64,000 nt of DNA from Ganoderma boninense (lineage: Eukaryota; Basidiomycota; Agaricomycetes; Polyporales; Polyporaceae): NCBI GenBank assembly GCA_002900995.3, contig CM035307.1, forward strand, positions 3,844,001 to 3,908,000. The letters run 5' to 3'. The first letter of the stretch is position 1, and each line of letters begins with the position of its first letter. Positions 34,877-45,456 of the stretch are shown in pieces. The notes under the pieces are model-generated. The model worked only from the letters and a program-made list of their open reading frames with translations. It did not search any database and was not told the DNA's origin. A program made the position numbers and the translations under genes.

Positions 34877-35301
34877 TAGTGGCATGCTGAAATAAGTATG
34901 CGTGCCAACATGTTGTTCTGAATCGAAGAGAAGCCTTCTAGGTGTTCAGGCCCGCAAACGCTGCGCCGTTTGTGACGTTCTCGTTGTACTTTACTAGTTT
35001 GCAGCACCGAACAGGGGCTTCAGCCCCCATTTCGAAGTGTTAGGTGCCAGCTAGCCTGCTCCCCTACGACCTCTTTGTTATCCCGTTGTTATCCTCCTCT
35101 TAATTCAGTCGTTCGGTCTTCTCTGCTACGCTGGGCAAGAGGTCCTGTTCTGCCCGGCGCACCGACGTGAACGACAATGAGAATTACGTTCTCCAGGCAC
35201 ACGAATCCATTGACAATGTCAAGTTCAGGCGGCATCTACATGTAATCGCATTCCAGCGTCGATGACACTTTCTATGCCCGTCACTACTGCACTACTTCCT
35301 A
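34877..35301. other. Intergenic between convergent B2 and B3
   Basis: No gene was seen. It is the centre of the 33.1-37.1 kb palindromic arrangement. Confidence 0.45.
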
Positions 35302-36232
35302 TCATAGCTCCCCTGCGGGGCGAGCCTGGTAAAGGGCGAGTTGCAGCTCGCCATTCTAGCGGAACATTAATCAGACGATAGCATCGGAAGTGGTGGGCCC
35401 AACTTACGTGATGTTCGAGTGCGCTAATGGAATCGAAAAGCCTCTGCCCCTGGATAGCCGGCGTAGGATGAGTCGAATTTGCAAGGTCCAGGACAACACA
35501 CTTACGACAACCGGAAGCTCGTCAACTCGCACAGCAGGTAGAAGGTGGCAATGGAATTCTGAAAACGTGGCACGGATTTCTGCGATGACGTCGCGTAAAA
35601 CCACAACATCCTGGTCGATCTAGTGCTTTTACATATCAGCGTGAAATCGTGCGGACGAGACAAACGCCAAACCTGCAATAAGGTCTTACGCTAGAACGCT
35701 GGATCCCCAACGTCCCGTAGACAACGGACGCCGAAGCTGACGTAGCTGCAGAGCAATGGTAAGTGTGCGACGGCTAGACAGAGTGGGAATCACTCAAACA
35801 ATTCCCGCCCGCGGGGCGTCAACACCACCGAGGAAGAAGGACCGCCTTGTTCTAATTTGACCCTCTTGGCACGAATCTGGTGGGCGGGAATCGAGTGAGT
35901 GTGCGACATGCTGCACAGTCAGTGCATGTGGGCGCACCTCTCGCTGTAGTGCACGGCGAACGTGAAAGGCAGACCGAACACCGTAACGGCCTGTGTCTTG
36001 TTCCATGGATGTGCGGACTGGAGTAAAAAGATCGCGATAAATTGGGTTACGGGGTAATAATAAACTTGGATGAATACCGTGAGCGAGCATGTCATCCAGG
36101 TCGATGGAGTGGCGGTTGTTCTTAGCGATGTCGCTAAGGACACGCTGAACGCCTGGGAGGAGATGTCAGTAAAGCACCATGACTGCGAGAGCAAGCATAG
36201 GCCGTACGTTGGCGATAGGTCGGTGGTGCCAT
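35302..36232 (-). CDS. Family B helical protein B3
   Basis: Start and first exons are those of B2, copied in the inverted repeat: MAPPTYRQR, then VQRVLSDIAKNNRHSID. Downstream it diverges at once: LDDMLAHGIHPSLLL, then YRDLFTPVRTSMEQDTGRYG. A later exon, DVVVLRDVIAEIRATFSEFH, aligns with B4. It is followed by the 42-nt exon 35408-35449 (GQRLFDSISALEHH) and the last exon NGELQLALYQARPAGEL. Thus it has the same gene plan as B2 but a different body. Function unknown. Confidence 0.52.
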
Positions 36233-37062
36233 GGGCGGAGGCGTGGACGGAGAAGCGGAGGTTCTGAATCAGCTTCAGAGGTCTGGCGTTGGGACCGATG
36301 GAGAGCCAAGAGAGGGGGCGGGCAGTCAGGAGGCGGAGAGAGCCACATGCCAATTAGATCACTGTGGAGGACTGGCAGAGGACAAAGAAACGGGACTCGG
36401 GAGGGACGTGAGGCCTTGAGGGCGTGCGCGCCAACAGAAACGTGGCTGAGACGAGCTGTGATATGTGACGGTCCCAAGAGCGACTGTTGGTGCGCGGAAC
36501 CAATGAGAACACTTTTCAGGAGGTGACTGTGACGTATTTGTCACAGAATTCTCAGTTGCGCTGGTCTCCAGCGCTTCAATCGCCGACTGCCCGCAGGAGT
36601 CATCACTCCCTCCATGGCACTCTTCAGCGGTCAGGAGGTCTTGAACGGCCATTGGCGTGAGTGTTTTCTGATGGAAATGCCTACCCCCGCTCCAATTGAG
36701 ACTGAAAGCCAGTGCGAATTGTCGACCGGTGGTGCCAGCGAGGACGACTAGTTCTGCCTCATGTCGGCAGGGTGGTACCGCAAGGTCGGTTCCTCCCCTG
36801 TGCCACTCGCAGTATCGCGACCTCATATCGATGTAGGCTGATCCTCTTTTCTTCCTCATCCCCAACCTCGTCGAACTATACAGCTTCGTCGAATCCTCCT
36901 CTCTACCCATGTCATCCAGTTTCGTGGAGAGGTCGCCGTCCCAGGACGGCCTCCGACCGCTCGCGACTGGAAACTCGTCCTCAGATATTCCTATCTGCCC
37001 GCGCATTCCGGTCCTTCAGGAGGGAAACCATCCTCAGGCCTCCTCTATCATCCCTGATGAAG
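36101..37062. repeat. Inverted repeat, right arm (0.96 kb)
   Basis: Counterpart of 33150-34112. It contains the first exons of B3, the shared promoter and the first exon of A3. Only a few differences were seen, for example Val/Ala in one frame and a T/A near the end. Confidence 0.9.
36233..36908. promoter_or_regulatory. Shared promoter between divergent B3 and A3
   Basis: The same 676-bp interval as at 33301-33976, inverted. The two gene pairs should therefore start with nearly identical regulation. Confidence 0.5.
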
Positions 37063-37960
37063 ACAAGGATGACGATGGGGTGTGTGCGCGTGTTCTCCTT
37101 TCCTCCGGCGAACGGTAGCGTTTGCGACTGACGCAAATTGGAAGGTATCACTTGTTGTCGTCCCCCCCAGCTTCCCATGGACCTCAAAGGTAAGCTGCGC
37201 CGTCACGTTCTGCGTCCCATCCCCCCGACTTACCTTATCTGTTGGCCCATTCAATTGCGCTTGTCAGACTCCTGCGCACTCCTCACGCTGTTCTGCGGTG
37301 CAGGTTGTGAAGGATTGGATCATGTCCGCCCTGTTTGGCAAAGCCAGTCCGGACACAATTGCAGTCCTCGTGGTACGACCTTCTCACGTATGATTTCGTC
37401 TCCTGACTCACATTTTGCAGGTTGTAGCAGCGGATGATGGAGTCTTTACGCCCCAGCTAGCTATCTCGCATCGCCAGTTGCACCGGATATTTTGCAATGT
37501 TGTCCATTGTAGGTATCGCCCTTTGCCCCTCCACGGCCCCAAAATAATACTGTTCACTGCAGGGTATTTGAAGCAATGCAATACTGGCACCGATGAAGAT
37601 CAACTCCTTTTCCGAAACAATGGTCTACCGACGGTGCGTGTCTTCGCTCTTGAAGAGTGCCAGTGTCGATTTATTGCCGCGATCGTGCAGGATCGCTTTC
37701 TGTTCAATCTTCCCGACGGCCTTTGGTCCTTCCGTGTCGTAGCGGACAACATGTCGTTCGAGTCCTCCACTCCAGGGCGCCCTGGCGCTACCATGCGAGG
37801 TATCGGCTTGTTCTTCGTCGCCTCAGTCTTATGCGCTTTTGCAGTCTTCTCTTCTGCCTCTGTGCACATCATGGTCGGTCCTTTCCAGCAGGAATATCAG
37901 CAGGCTGTGGAAGCTACTGCCCTATGGATTCGCTGGGTCATTTACACGATCGCGTTGTGA
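36909..37960 (+). CDS. Family A membrane-tail protein A3
   Basis: The first exon (MSSSFVERSPSQDGLRPLAT...) is identical to that of A2 up to the end of the inverted repeat; the body differs. Following exons encode ATDANWKVSLVVVPPSFPW, VVKDWIMSALFGKASPDTIA, VAADDGVFTPQLAISHRQLH and RIFCNVVH. The phase-1 intron splits the Trp codon of WYLKQCNTGTDED. DRFLFNLPDGLWSF then aligns with the FHLPDDL block of A1. The C-terminal exon carries a membrane segment (GIGLFFVASVLCAFAVFSSA) and about 30 further residues ending IRWVIYTIAL. The junction between exon 1 and the next exon (37080-37115) is unresolved. Function unknown. Confidence 0.6.
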
Positions 37961-38294
37961 CTACGTTACATACATGTTGTTGTTCGCCCGAGGAGCCTGG
38001 GGAGCTTGCTGAAATCACAGGAGAAGGGTCTCGTAGCGACAGAGGGTCCATCTGTACCGTAATTGCGTGTTGTTAACGATTTGTGGTCTGACATGGGTTC
38101 ATTCGCGCTGCTTCTATCCTTCTGCTCCGGCATCATGTGGGGCTGCAACCTGCGTTTCCTACTAAGTCGGAGGCTGGCGTTTGGCGCCAAGGCTGGAAAC
38201 AAGCGGTTGACAGTGCCACGTGGGGTGGGGGTGATCCCTTCCTCTCTTGTCGTCGTGCCTCCGACCAATTCTCATCCCTCTAGCCATCGGTTAC
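37961..38294. other. Intergenic, promoter of the JmjC gene
   Basis: No separate gene was seen; a further upstream exon of the JmjC gene is possible. Confidence 0.4.
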
Positions 38295-40414
38295 ATGAGC
38301 CTGGTTTACGTCCAGAACACTGCGTGTCACACTGCTCGGACTGCGGCGAAGCGGAAATATGGCCTCACACTCTCGAAATGCAGATCGTGTCAAAAGTACC
38401 CTTCGAAGAAGGCCGCCGAAGCGGCCCACGACGGTGTCTGCAGATTTCAAGGTGAGATAGGATACATTGCGCCTTTACCTTCTCAACAACGTTCCCACTC
38501 CCAAGGCGTGAGAGTTATTCTGCTCAATACGGTCGATGGGATATATTATACTGCCTACCAAGACATGACGACTGAGGCGAAGCCGGGATTGAGGGCGGTT
38601 TACAAGAACAGCCTACCCAGGAGATCTTGGATTACAAAAGGGTGAGTAGCATTATGCTTGAGGGATTTTTTTCGCTGACTGCCGTAGTTTTTGTGTGCCA
38701 CGCTTCTCCTTCCAATACTACAATCGGAGCAACATCGCATGCAAGACGAGCATATCCTCCGTCGGCGTGAGCTGAAAATACGAGCCACTTGCGGTAAATG
38801 TAGTCTTGTATCTTTCACAAAGAGATGCTTATCTATCGACAGATCGTTGTGACACACAACTTCTTGCAAGCAGTCTTTTTTGCACCTGCTGTGCAATGGA
38901 GTTTTGCGGGTCCTGTCTGCGACTTGAGGCATTTGAAGCGCTGCCAATGGTAAGCAGATTCCTTTTTGCACACGGCTCCCACCCCTGTTCAAACTGTCGA
39001 AACACAACACTCAGCCCTGGATCTGCCACGAGCCCTCGAATTTTATCCTGTGCAGCCGCCTCGAAGACTCCGTCCTGGCTGATGCTATTGCCAAGATGGA
39101 GAATGTCTTGAGGTCAGTTGCGAGAGCATGTTTACTTTATTGTCTCTGACAATCGATGGCAAGCGGTAGTGGCGGTTCGCCGAAAGTACAGGGCATGGGT
39201 CTGGAATCTACGGTCCCCAACAGCCGTCAGGTTGTGAGTTTCACGAAGGAGGAGGTCACATTACAAGCATTCCGGAATGTTTGGCTACGTCATCTTCCTA
39301 TAGTTGTTTCAGGTGTACACCTTGACTTTCAGGTGTCATGGCATCCTGAATACTTCGTGGAACATTTCGGTCACGACACATGCGAAGTAGAAGATTGCGA
39401 AACAGGCCGATCCATGCTAGACTTTACAGTCGGACGTTTTTTTTCTGGATTTGGTGAACCTCGCGCTTCCGATAGCCCCATCCTACGGCTAAAGGTGAGA
39501 TCGTATCCCGTCCATATATTCATGCAGCCCAATGACATGACAGGAATTAGGACTGGCCACCTGCGGAGCACTTCAACGACATCTTTCCTGACCTTTGGGA
39601 GGATTTTCTACAGGCAGTGCCAGTACCCGACTATTGCGCACCGAACGGCATATACAACCTCGCGTCGCACTTCCCTCGAAATGCTGTCATCCCTGACCTA
39701 GGTATGCACATCCAGATTGTCGTGAGCCGCTCATGATATTACCTTGGACTAGGTCCCAAGTTATACAACGCATATGCATCGAAACTTGACAACCACCACA
39801 ACGGCTCGACCAGGCTACACCTCGATGTCGCCGACGCAGTCAATATAATGGCCTTCGCTGGTAAAGACCTCTCCGGGGCTTCTGGTTACGCGCTCTGGCA
39901 AATCTTCCGCGCTGACGATACCAACCTCATACGACGATACTTACGGGACCACCATCCTCAGCTCAACAAAGTCCCCGGCGACCCGGTGCATAATCAAGCG
40001 ACGTACCTTACGCCAGATATGTTGGAGGACCTGGCAAGGGACTACAACGTTGTGCCTTACGTCGTCCGGCAACATATCGGCGAAGCGGTATTCGTACCAG
40101 CAGGGAGCGCACACCAGGTATACATGTCCTAGCATTCGGATGAATCATGAGGACGATACTCACATTATTCATCCACATAACAGGTTGCTAATAACGTCGA
40201 CTGTATCAAAGTCGCTTGCGACTTTGTTAGCCCGGAGGGCGCGTCAACATGTCAACAGCTGGCGGAGGAGTTCCGCAAACAGCGACTTCAAGTTAAAAGT
40301 TTCCCAGAAGAGGTGCTTCCCGTCAACGTGATGTTGTTCCACGCATGGGAGAGCACGGAGGTGCTTCGTTCTAGTCAGACTTACAGGTTCCACTTCTGCT
40401 GTGCATGGTCGTAG
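38295..40414 (+). CDS. JmjC protein of the KDM3 (JHDM2) type
   Basis: The JmjC part matches the KDM3 group closely. An exon ends RLK, followed by DWPPAEHFNDIFPDLWEDFL, ASHFPRNAVIPDLGPKLYNA, and then RLHLDVADAVNIMAF (about 39810) with the HxD iron ligands. After a long insert come HIGEAVFVPAGSAHQV (about 40080-40120) with the third ligand His, and KVACDFVSPE. Known KDM3 enzymes are nuclear Fe(II)/2-oxoglutarate dioxygenases that demethylate H3K9me1/2. The N-terminal part has KCRSCQKYPSKKAAEAAHDG followed by VCRF, and a Cys-rich FCTCCAMEFCGSCLRLEAFE (about 38880), fitting the zinc-binding region that precedes JmjC in this group. The stop is at 40412-40414. Start and first exons are uncertain. 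All three metal ligands are present, so it is probably active. Confidence 0.8.
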
Positions 40415-40948
40415 TGCGCGCCTAATGCTGCCTGGACAGATCCGATTTCGCTCGGAATGCTGGAATCGCCCAGGACGGGGTACGTCCGCCCGTCCAGCAG
40501 GGCGAGGGCGTGCCAGCCACCTTCGCCGATCGCCCCGCCGCCGCACAGGAAGGGGTACGTCCGCCCGTCACCCCCGCCGAGGCGCGCATGGAGGACATTG
40601 TCCAGCACAAAGAGAAGTCCCCGTCGGGAGAGATCATGAAACCCCTCGTCGCTCCACTCCGCGGGCGGGGGGAACAATGTTTGTACCGCTGTCCGTTGTG
40701 TGCACGTCCTTGTGCGACAGGGCAAAAACGAAGGAGCTTGTTCACGCAGGCAATGGGCCTCATCGATCACGCGTACGCCTAAACTGATAAAATGAACACT
40801 TGATAGAATACTGATGCTGTTTCAAAGCATCCATTTCCACAAGAAGCTCATGGCCAAGTCGCAACGACGCGCCCTGGTCAAGCTGGATCTCCCTCCAGCC
40901 ATGTTGGCGGATGTTATATTCAAGCACGACAGACCGAACGAGGTCCAA
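40381..40948 (-). pseudogene. Gene fragment, minus strand, unknown
   Basis: Two adjacent frames look coding: LDLVRSVVLEYNIRQHGWRE with LGHELLVEMDALKQHQYSIK (about 40945-40800), and VIDEAHCLREQAP with DLSRRGLLFVLDNVLHARLG, LDGRTYPVLGDSSIPSEIGS and VQAALGAHYDHAQQKWNL (40770-40381). The repeated DGRTYP blocks reflect a short DNA repeat (GGTACGTCCGCCCGTC, twice). The 3' end overlaps the JmjC stop by about 34 bp, tail to tail. No intact 5' end is visible because minisatellite-flank sequence begins near 41130. Function not recognised. Confidence 0.35.
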
Positions 40949-41859
40949 TGAAGGCTTACACGATAGCGCTAATGGAACTGAGGTAATGATATAGCCATGG
41001 ACTCATTGGTGTTTGTATCTGGAAATCGCGCAGAATATTACTGTTGGGACCGACAAGTTCAAGTTACCCTTGCGTCATGCAGTGGTTGGTACAGCGATTG
41101 ACAACCATCTTTACGCGAAGAAGAACCTGCCCACGCCAGCGCGAGTCGAGAGGCCTTGAAGTTGCCGGGGTTGGGAGGTGGAGGACGCTCTGGTGGTCCA
41201 GCGTTGGGGGACAGGCATGTGGATGCGAGGCACTGATCGGCGGGGGCGATTGCGAAATCGGCTGATGCTGCCTTTCTCAAAATATCCATCCATATTTGTT
41301 GTCTATCCTTGTTTCCGTCCTGTTCCCCTCACGCGCGAATCGCTTTCCCCACACTCTAATGATCGGAACGCCGATGGGCGAAGTTGTGATAGCACTTCGC
41401 GTGTTCATGTGCCACCGTCGGCATGATTGTACCTAAAGGTTCCCAGTCCATGTCCGTGAGCAAGCCACTTGCGGCGATTCGGCCAAAATACAACTCATAC
41501 TAGTGCCGCCCTATGTAATAATTATTTGGTAGCTGGAATAGTATAACCCATAATTGGAAGTGGTAAGGTGGAGTAATTATTGACGTGAGTGTTTCAGACC
41601 GACTGCCCGACCAGCTGGTGAGACGTAATCTCCTAAGTAATGTGGGCTGTTAAATGTTAAATGCTGGTTAAGTGGCATAAGCATTGCCTAAAATATAGCT
41701 TGCCATTTTACTGACTACTTTTGCCGACGGCCACCCGGGTGTACTTCCACTTCCTGTCTTCCTCCACCGACACCCACCGATACACCCCTCATTGTTCCCC
41801 AAATGCAGCAGAGCTACAGTGATTGTTGATGCCATCGATCGACGGCGTCTGGTGCCAAG
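40949..41859. repeat. Mostly non-coding, with fragment of the dispersed repeat
   Basis: At 41130-41270 lies an inverted fragment of the minisatellite flank (GCGAGTCGAGAGGCCTTGAA ... GCGATTGCGAAATCGG). The rest, including an AT-rich part at 41500-41700, shows nothing recognisable. Confidence 0.5.
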
Positions 41860-42848
41860 TGTCATGAACGGCACGCTCGGCGCCTACCCCGGCGTCTCTC
41901 TTTCCCTTTTCGGACTGTTTGCCTCCCGCGTCGTCCTTATTGTCCTCCGTTGTTTAGCAAACCTGTCCCTTGTTCTCGCAGTACAATAACTCCTGTTACC
42001 CATTGTTCCCGTCGTCATTGTACTACATACCATTGTCTCCCACTGGTTCCCGTGTCCATAGTTACCTATTGTCACGGTTCCATTGTCCGTTACATGTATA
42101 TAAGGGCCTGTACTTTGCTACCTGGAGACCTCAGTTTCGACCTCTTGTCTCAGCCTGACTGTCGAGCCCTGCTCCGCTCTCATGCACACAGTGCTCGTCG
42201 ACGCCCTTGCTCGTCTCGTAAGCCTTCTCCCTGATCTTACTCGACAGCCAGTCGTAACATTAGGTCGAAACTTCTACACGAGCACCCGGCGTACTCCCTT
42301 TCCTTTCTTTTCCCTCTCGTACGGTACGCACTTTGACCTCTGTGTTGGCCTAGCGTAGTACGCGCTCTAGTCACACCATCGGACGTGGTCTCCGGCGCAA
42401 CCTGAGGCTGCCCACTCCCAGTGGGTACAGTAACGCGGATAAGACTTCTAACACGAGACCCCCGGTACTGACAGAAGTGGCCGCCTCACGGCGTGGAGGC
42501 TAGAGAAAGGCGGCGAAACAAAGCCAAGGCAGAACAGCCCTTGGCCGTGTCCCTTGGGCTAAGACACAGCAATAGGCCGAGGAGGCTGAGCAACAGTGTT
42601 GATCGTGCACACTGCCGTTTCATTCCTAGGATAAGGAAGCGAGATTCAACGTGGCTTGTCCAAGCCTGGGGACACAATATTTCACAACCCCACTGCGGTA
42701 CAGGACGATACTGGGACAAAGATAAGCAAGCCCTGGTACTACTGGAAGAGCCCGTGCCCACCACGATCACACACATTCACCGATATCTGAAACTTCGCGA
42801 AGGCAATCGCCCCGTGACTCCTCACCACCAAAGAACAGGAAGTCCTAC
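41860..42848 (+). mobile_element. Second Ty3 copy: LTR, leader and gag start, ending at gap
   Basis: The LTR at 41860-42259 (400 bp) lacks exactly the intron-like segment present in the other LTRs. The leader with TTAGGTCGAAAC follows, then sequence colinear with 44970-45550 of the main element, up to the N gap. Many indels interrupt the gag frame. Confidence 0.85.
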
Positions 42849-42948
42849 NNNNNNNNNNNNNNNNNNNNNNNNNNNNNNNNNNNNNNNNNNNNNNNNNNNN
42901 NNNNNNNNNNNNNNNNNNNNNNNNNNNNNNNNNNNNNNNNNNNNNNNN
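42849..42948. other. Assembly gap (100 N)
   Basis: Exactly 100 N, so probably of unknown length. It separates two Ty3 5' fragments in opposite orientation. Confidence 0.95.
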
Positions 42949-43205
42949 CGCCGCTTTTCCTAGCCTCCCACCCCGTGAGGCGGCCCCACTTCTTCAGACC
43001 GGGGTCTCGTGTTGGGGAGCTTTCCGCTTTAACTGTACATAAAGTGGCAAGCCTCAGGTTGCGCCGAGCAACGTCCGTGGTGTAAACTAGAGCGCGCCTA
43101 CGCATATGTTTACGACTGGCTTCGAAGTATAGATCAGGGAGGAGGCTTACGAGACGAGCAAGGGCGTCGACGAGCACTTGTGCAGCGAGAGCGGAGCAGG
43201 GCTCG
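42949..43205 (-). mobile_element. Inverted Ty3 fragment
   Basis: Reverse complement of the Ty3 leader and the last part of the LTR (GAGGCTTACGAGACGAGCAA ... GCAGCGAGAGCGGAGC). It stops near 43200, where unrelated sequence begins. Confidence 0.8.
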
Positions 43206-43574
43206 ACAAAGGCTGCGGTGACGGACATCGACGATACGTCACGTTATCGAGCCGTGACTGGCCTGTGACTCTTACATAAATTGGTTGGCAGTGGGGCGCG
43301 CGAACGATCTCCCGGTTCTCATGAGACCGACGAAACACAGGGGTCACGCAGAAAACGAACAGGCCTGAAAGCACTGCGCAAATTCGAGGGATTTTATACA
43401 ATGATATTCCTAAGGTGAGGATAGATGAAGCTAGAAGACAGAAGAAGTAAGTAGCAATACGAAACCGCGCGTGAAGTCCCTCATTCTAATCAAATGATAC
43501 ACTGAACCCGAATCATGAGTTCAAGAACAGATTCAATCTGAAGAGCTATGTACGTACGAGGCGTGCACATTCGC
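43206..43574. other. Intergenic, no gene seen
   Basis: 3' flank of the coiled-coil gene. Nothing was recognised. Confidence 0.4.
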
Positions 43575-44509
43575 TCAGTTCTTCCCGATGAAGGTTGCAA
43601 GAATCCTGATCATCTCCTTGGCCCAGGTGTCTAACCGGAATGGCCGCCTGCTAGCAGCTTGACCGGTCAAACCCCTCGTTGCGGACCCGTCATACGAACT
43701 ATCGACGAGTGCGGGAGGCGACGGCGAGAGAGTAGAGGATGTCAGAATGGGGCCAGCACCAAGAGCGGGGGCCGGTCGGGAGCGGGGGGCGCAGTCGGGA
43801 GCGGGGGCGCGGTCAGTGACATGAGTCACGAGAGGATGTTGAGTATGCTTCGGAGCGAGAGCGGAGGGACGAACACGACGAGAAGGCGGAGGCGAAGGCG
43901 AGGGTTCGGGGGGGAAAGTGGGCGATTCTGGGAAAGGAGTGGGCGATTCTGGGAAAGGAGCGGGCGACTCGCGCACAGCAGGTGAGTCCGGGACAGAAGT
44001 GGGCGAGTCGGGGACAGAAGCGGGCGAGTCGGGGACGAGCGCCTGAGACACCGTGGCAGCAGGAAGATTGGACCTGAGCTCCTCCATGAACTTGAAAAGC
44101 ATCTCAACTCACTCCATAATCGACGTGTTAGCTGTGTCGACCACTTCCTCGGCGAAGGCTTGAAGAGCGAGTGTGCTGTCATACTTCCGTTTCTCTCCAC
44201 CCAACTCCTCCCTGATCTGTGACCCGACGTCTTTCTTCAGCTGCGTGAAGCTGCCGGCCATCTCCTCCTTGAACTCTGTAAGGCGTGCATCCAGCCGTTG
44301 TTCCAGAGACTTCGTGGCGTCGACAAGATGTTGCTTCATAGCCTTGGTGGACTCGATAGACCGCTGCTCCCCCTTCTTCGTCGACTCATCGAAGTACTGC
44401 TTGATGACCGTGAGGATGTCTGCATTCGCTGCCGCAACCCGTCCACTACCATTGGACTCCTGATCCATGTTCTCCACCCCGCCGCCAATGGCATCAAGGC
44501 GGCGTTGGA
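43575..44509 (-). pseudogene. Coiled-coil, Pro-rich protein, 5' end cut by LTR
   Basis: The frame enters from the LTR boundary as QRRLDAIGGGVENMDQESNG and gives a coiled coil (STKAMKQHLVDATKSLEQRL, RLTEFKEEMAGSFTQLKKDV). A TGA stop follows after TSIME at 44109-44111. The same frame continues with VEMLFKFMEELRSNLPAATV, a Pro-rich repeat (VPDSPASVPDSPTSVPDSP, then FPESP and PSPPPSRR) and a C-terminus ending ATFIGKN. The 5' part is missing because the Ty3 LTR starts at 44510. Truncation plus a nonsense codon make it a pseudogene. Function not recognised. Confidence 0.6.
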
Positions 44510-44969
44510 TGTCATGAACGGCACGCTCGGCGCCTACCCCGGCGTCTCTCTTTCCCTTTTCGGACTGTTTGCCTCCCGCGTCGTCCTTATTGTCCTCCGT
44601 TGGTTAGCAAACCTGTCCCTTGTTCTCGCAGTACAATAACTCCTGTTACCCATTGTTCCCGTCGTCATTGTACTACATACCATTGTTCTTCCACTGGTTC
44701 CCGTGTCCATAGTTACCTATTGTCCCCGGTTCCCATTGTCCGCTACATGTATATAAGACCTGTACTTCGCTACCTGGAGACCTCAGTTTCGACCTCTTGT
44801 CTCCAGGTAAGCCTCGCTGTATTCTCGCTCATTAGCTACTCGCTCAATACATCTTGTCTCCAGCCTGACTGTCGAGCCCTGCTCCGCTCTCGCTGCACAA
44901 GTGCTCGTCGACGCCCTTGCTCGTCTCGTAAGCCTCCTCCCTGATCTTACTCGACAGCCAGTCGTAACA
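44510..44969 (+). repeat. 5' LTR with TATA box and intron-like segment
   Basis: A TATATAA box at 44750-44756 precedes a likely transcript start about 30-36 nt downstream. At 44786-44795, GTTTCGACCT is complementary to AGGTCGAAAC at 44972-44981, just after the LTR. A 57-nt segment with GTAAG...CAG ends lies at 44807-44863 and is absent from the LTR at 41860. Confidence 0.9.
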
Positions 44970-45456
44970 TTAGGTCGAAACTTCTACACGAGCACCGGCG
45001 TACTCCATCCACACTCTTTCCCTCTCGTACGGTACGCACTTAGATCCTCTGTGTTGGCCTAGCGTAGTGCGTGCTCTAGTCACACCATCGGACGTGGTCT
45101 CGGCGCAACCTGAGGCTTGCCACTCTTAGTGGTACAGTACGCGGAAAGCTCCTAACACGAGACCCCGGTACTGACAGAAGTGGTCCGCCTCACGGCGTGG
45201 GAGGCTAGAGAAAGGCGGCGAAACAAAGCCAAGGCAGAACACCCTTGGGCCCGTGTCCCTTGGGCTAAGACACAGCAATAGGCGAGGAGGCTGAGCAGAC
45301 AGTGTTGGATCGTGCACCTGCCGTTTCATTCCTAGGATAAGGAAGCGAGATTCAACGTGGCTTGCCAAGCCTGGGACACATATTTCACCCCACTGCAGTA
45401 CAGGACGAGTACTGGGACGAAGATAAGCAAGCCTGGTACTACTGCGAGGAGCAACC

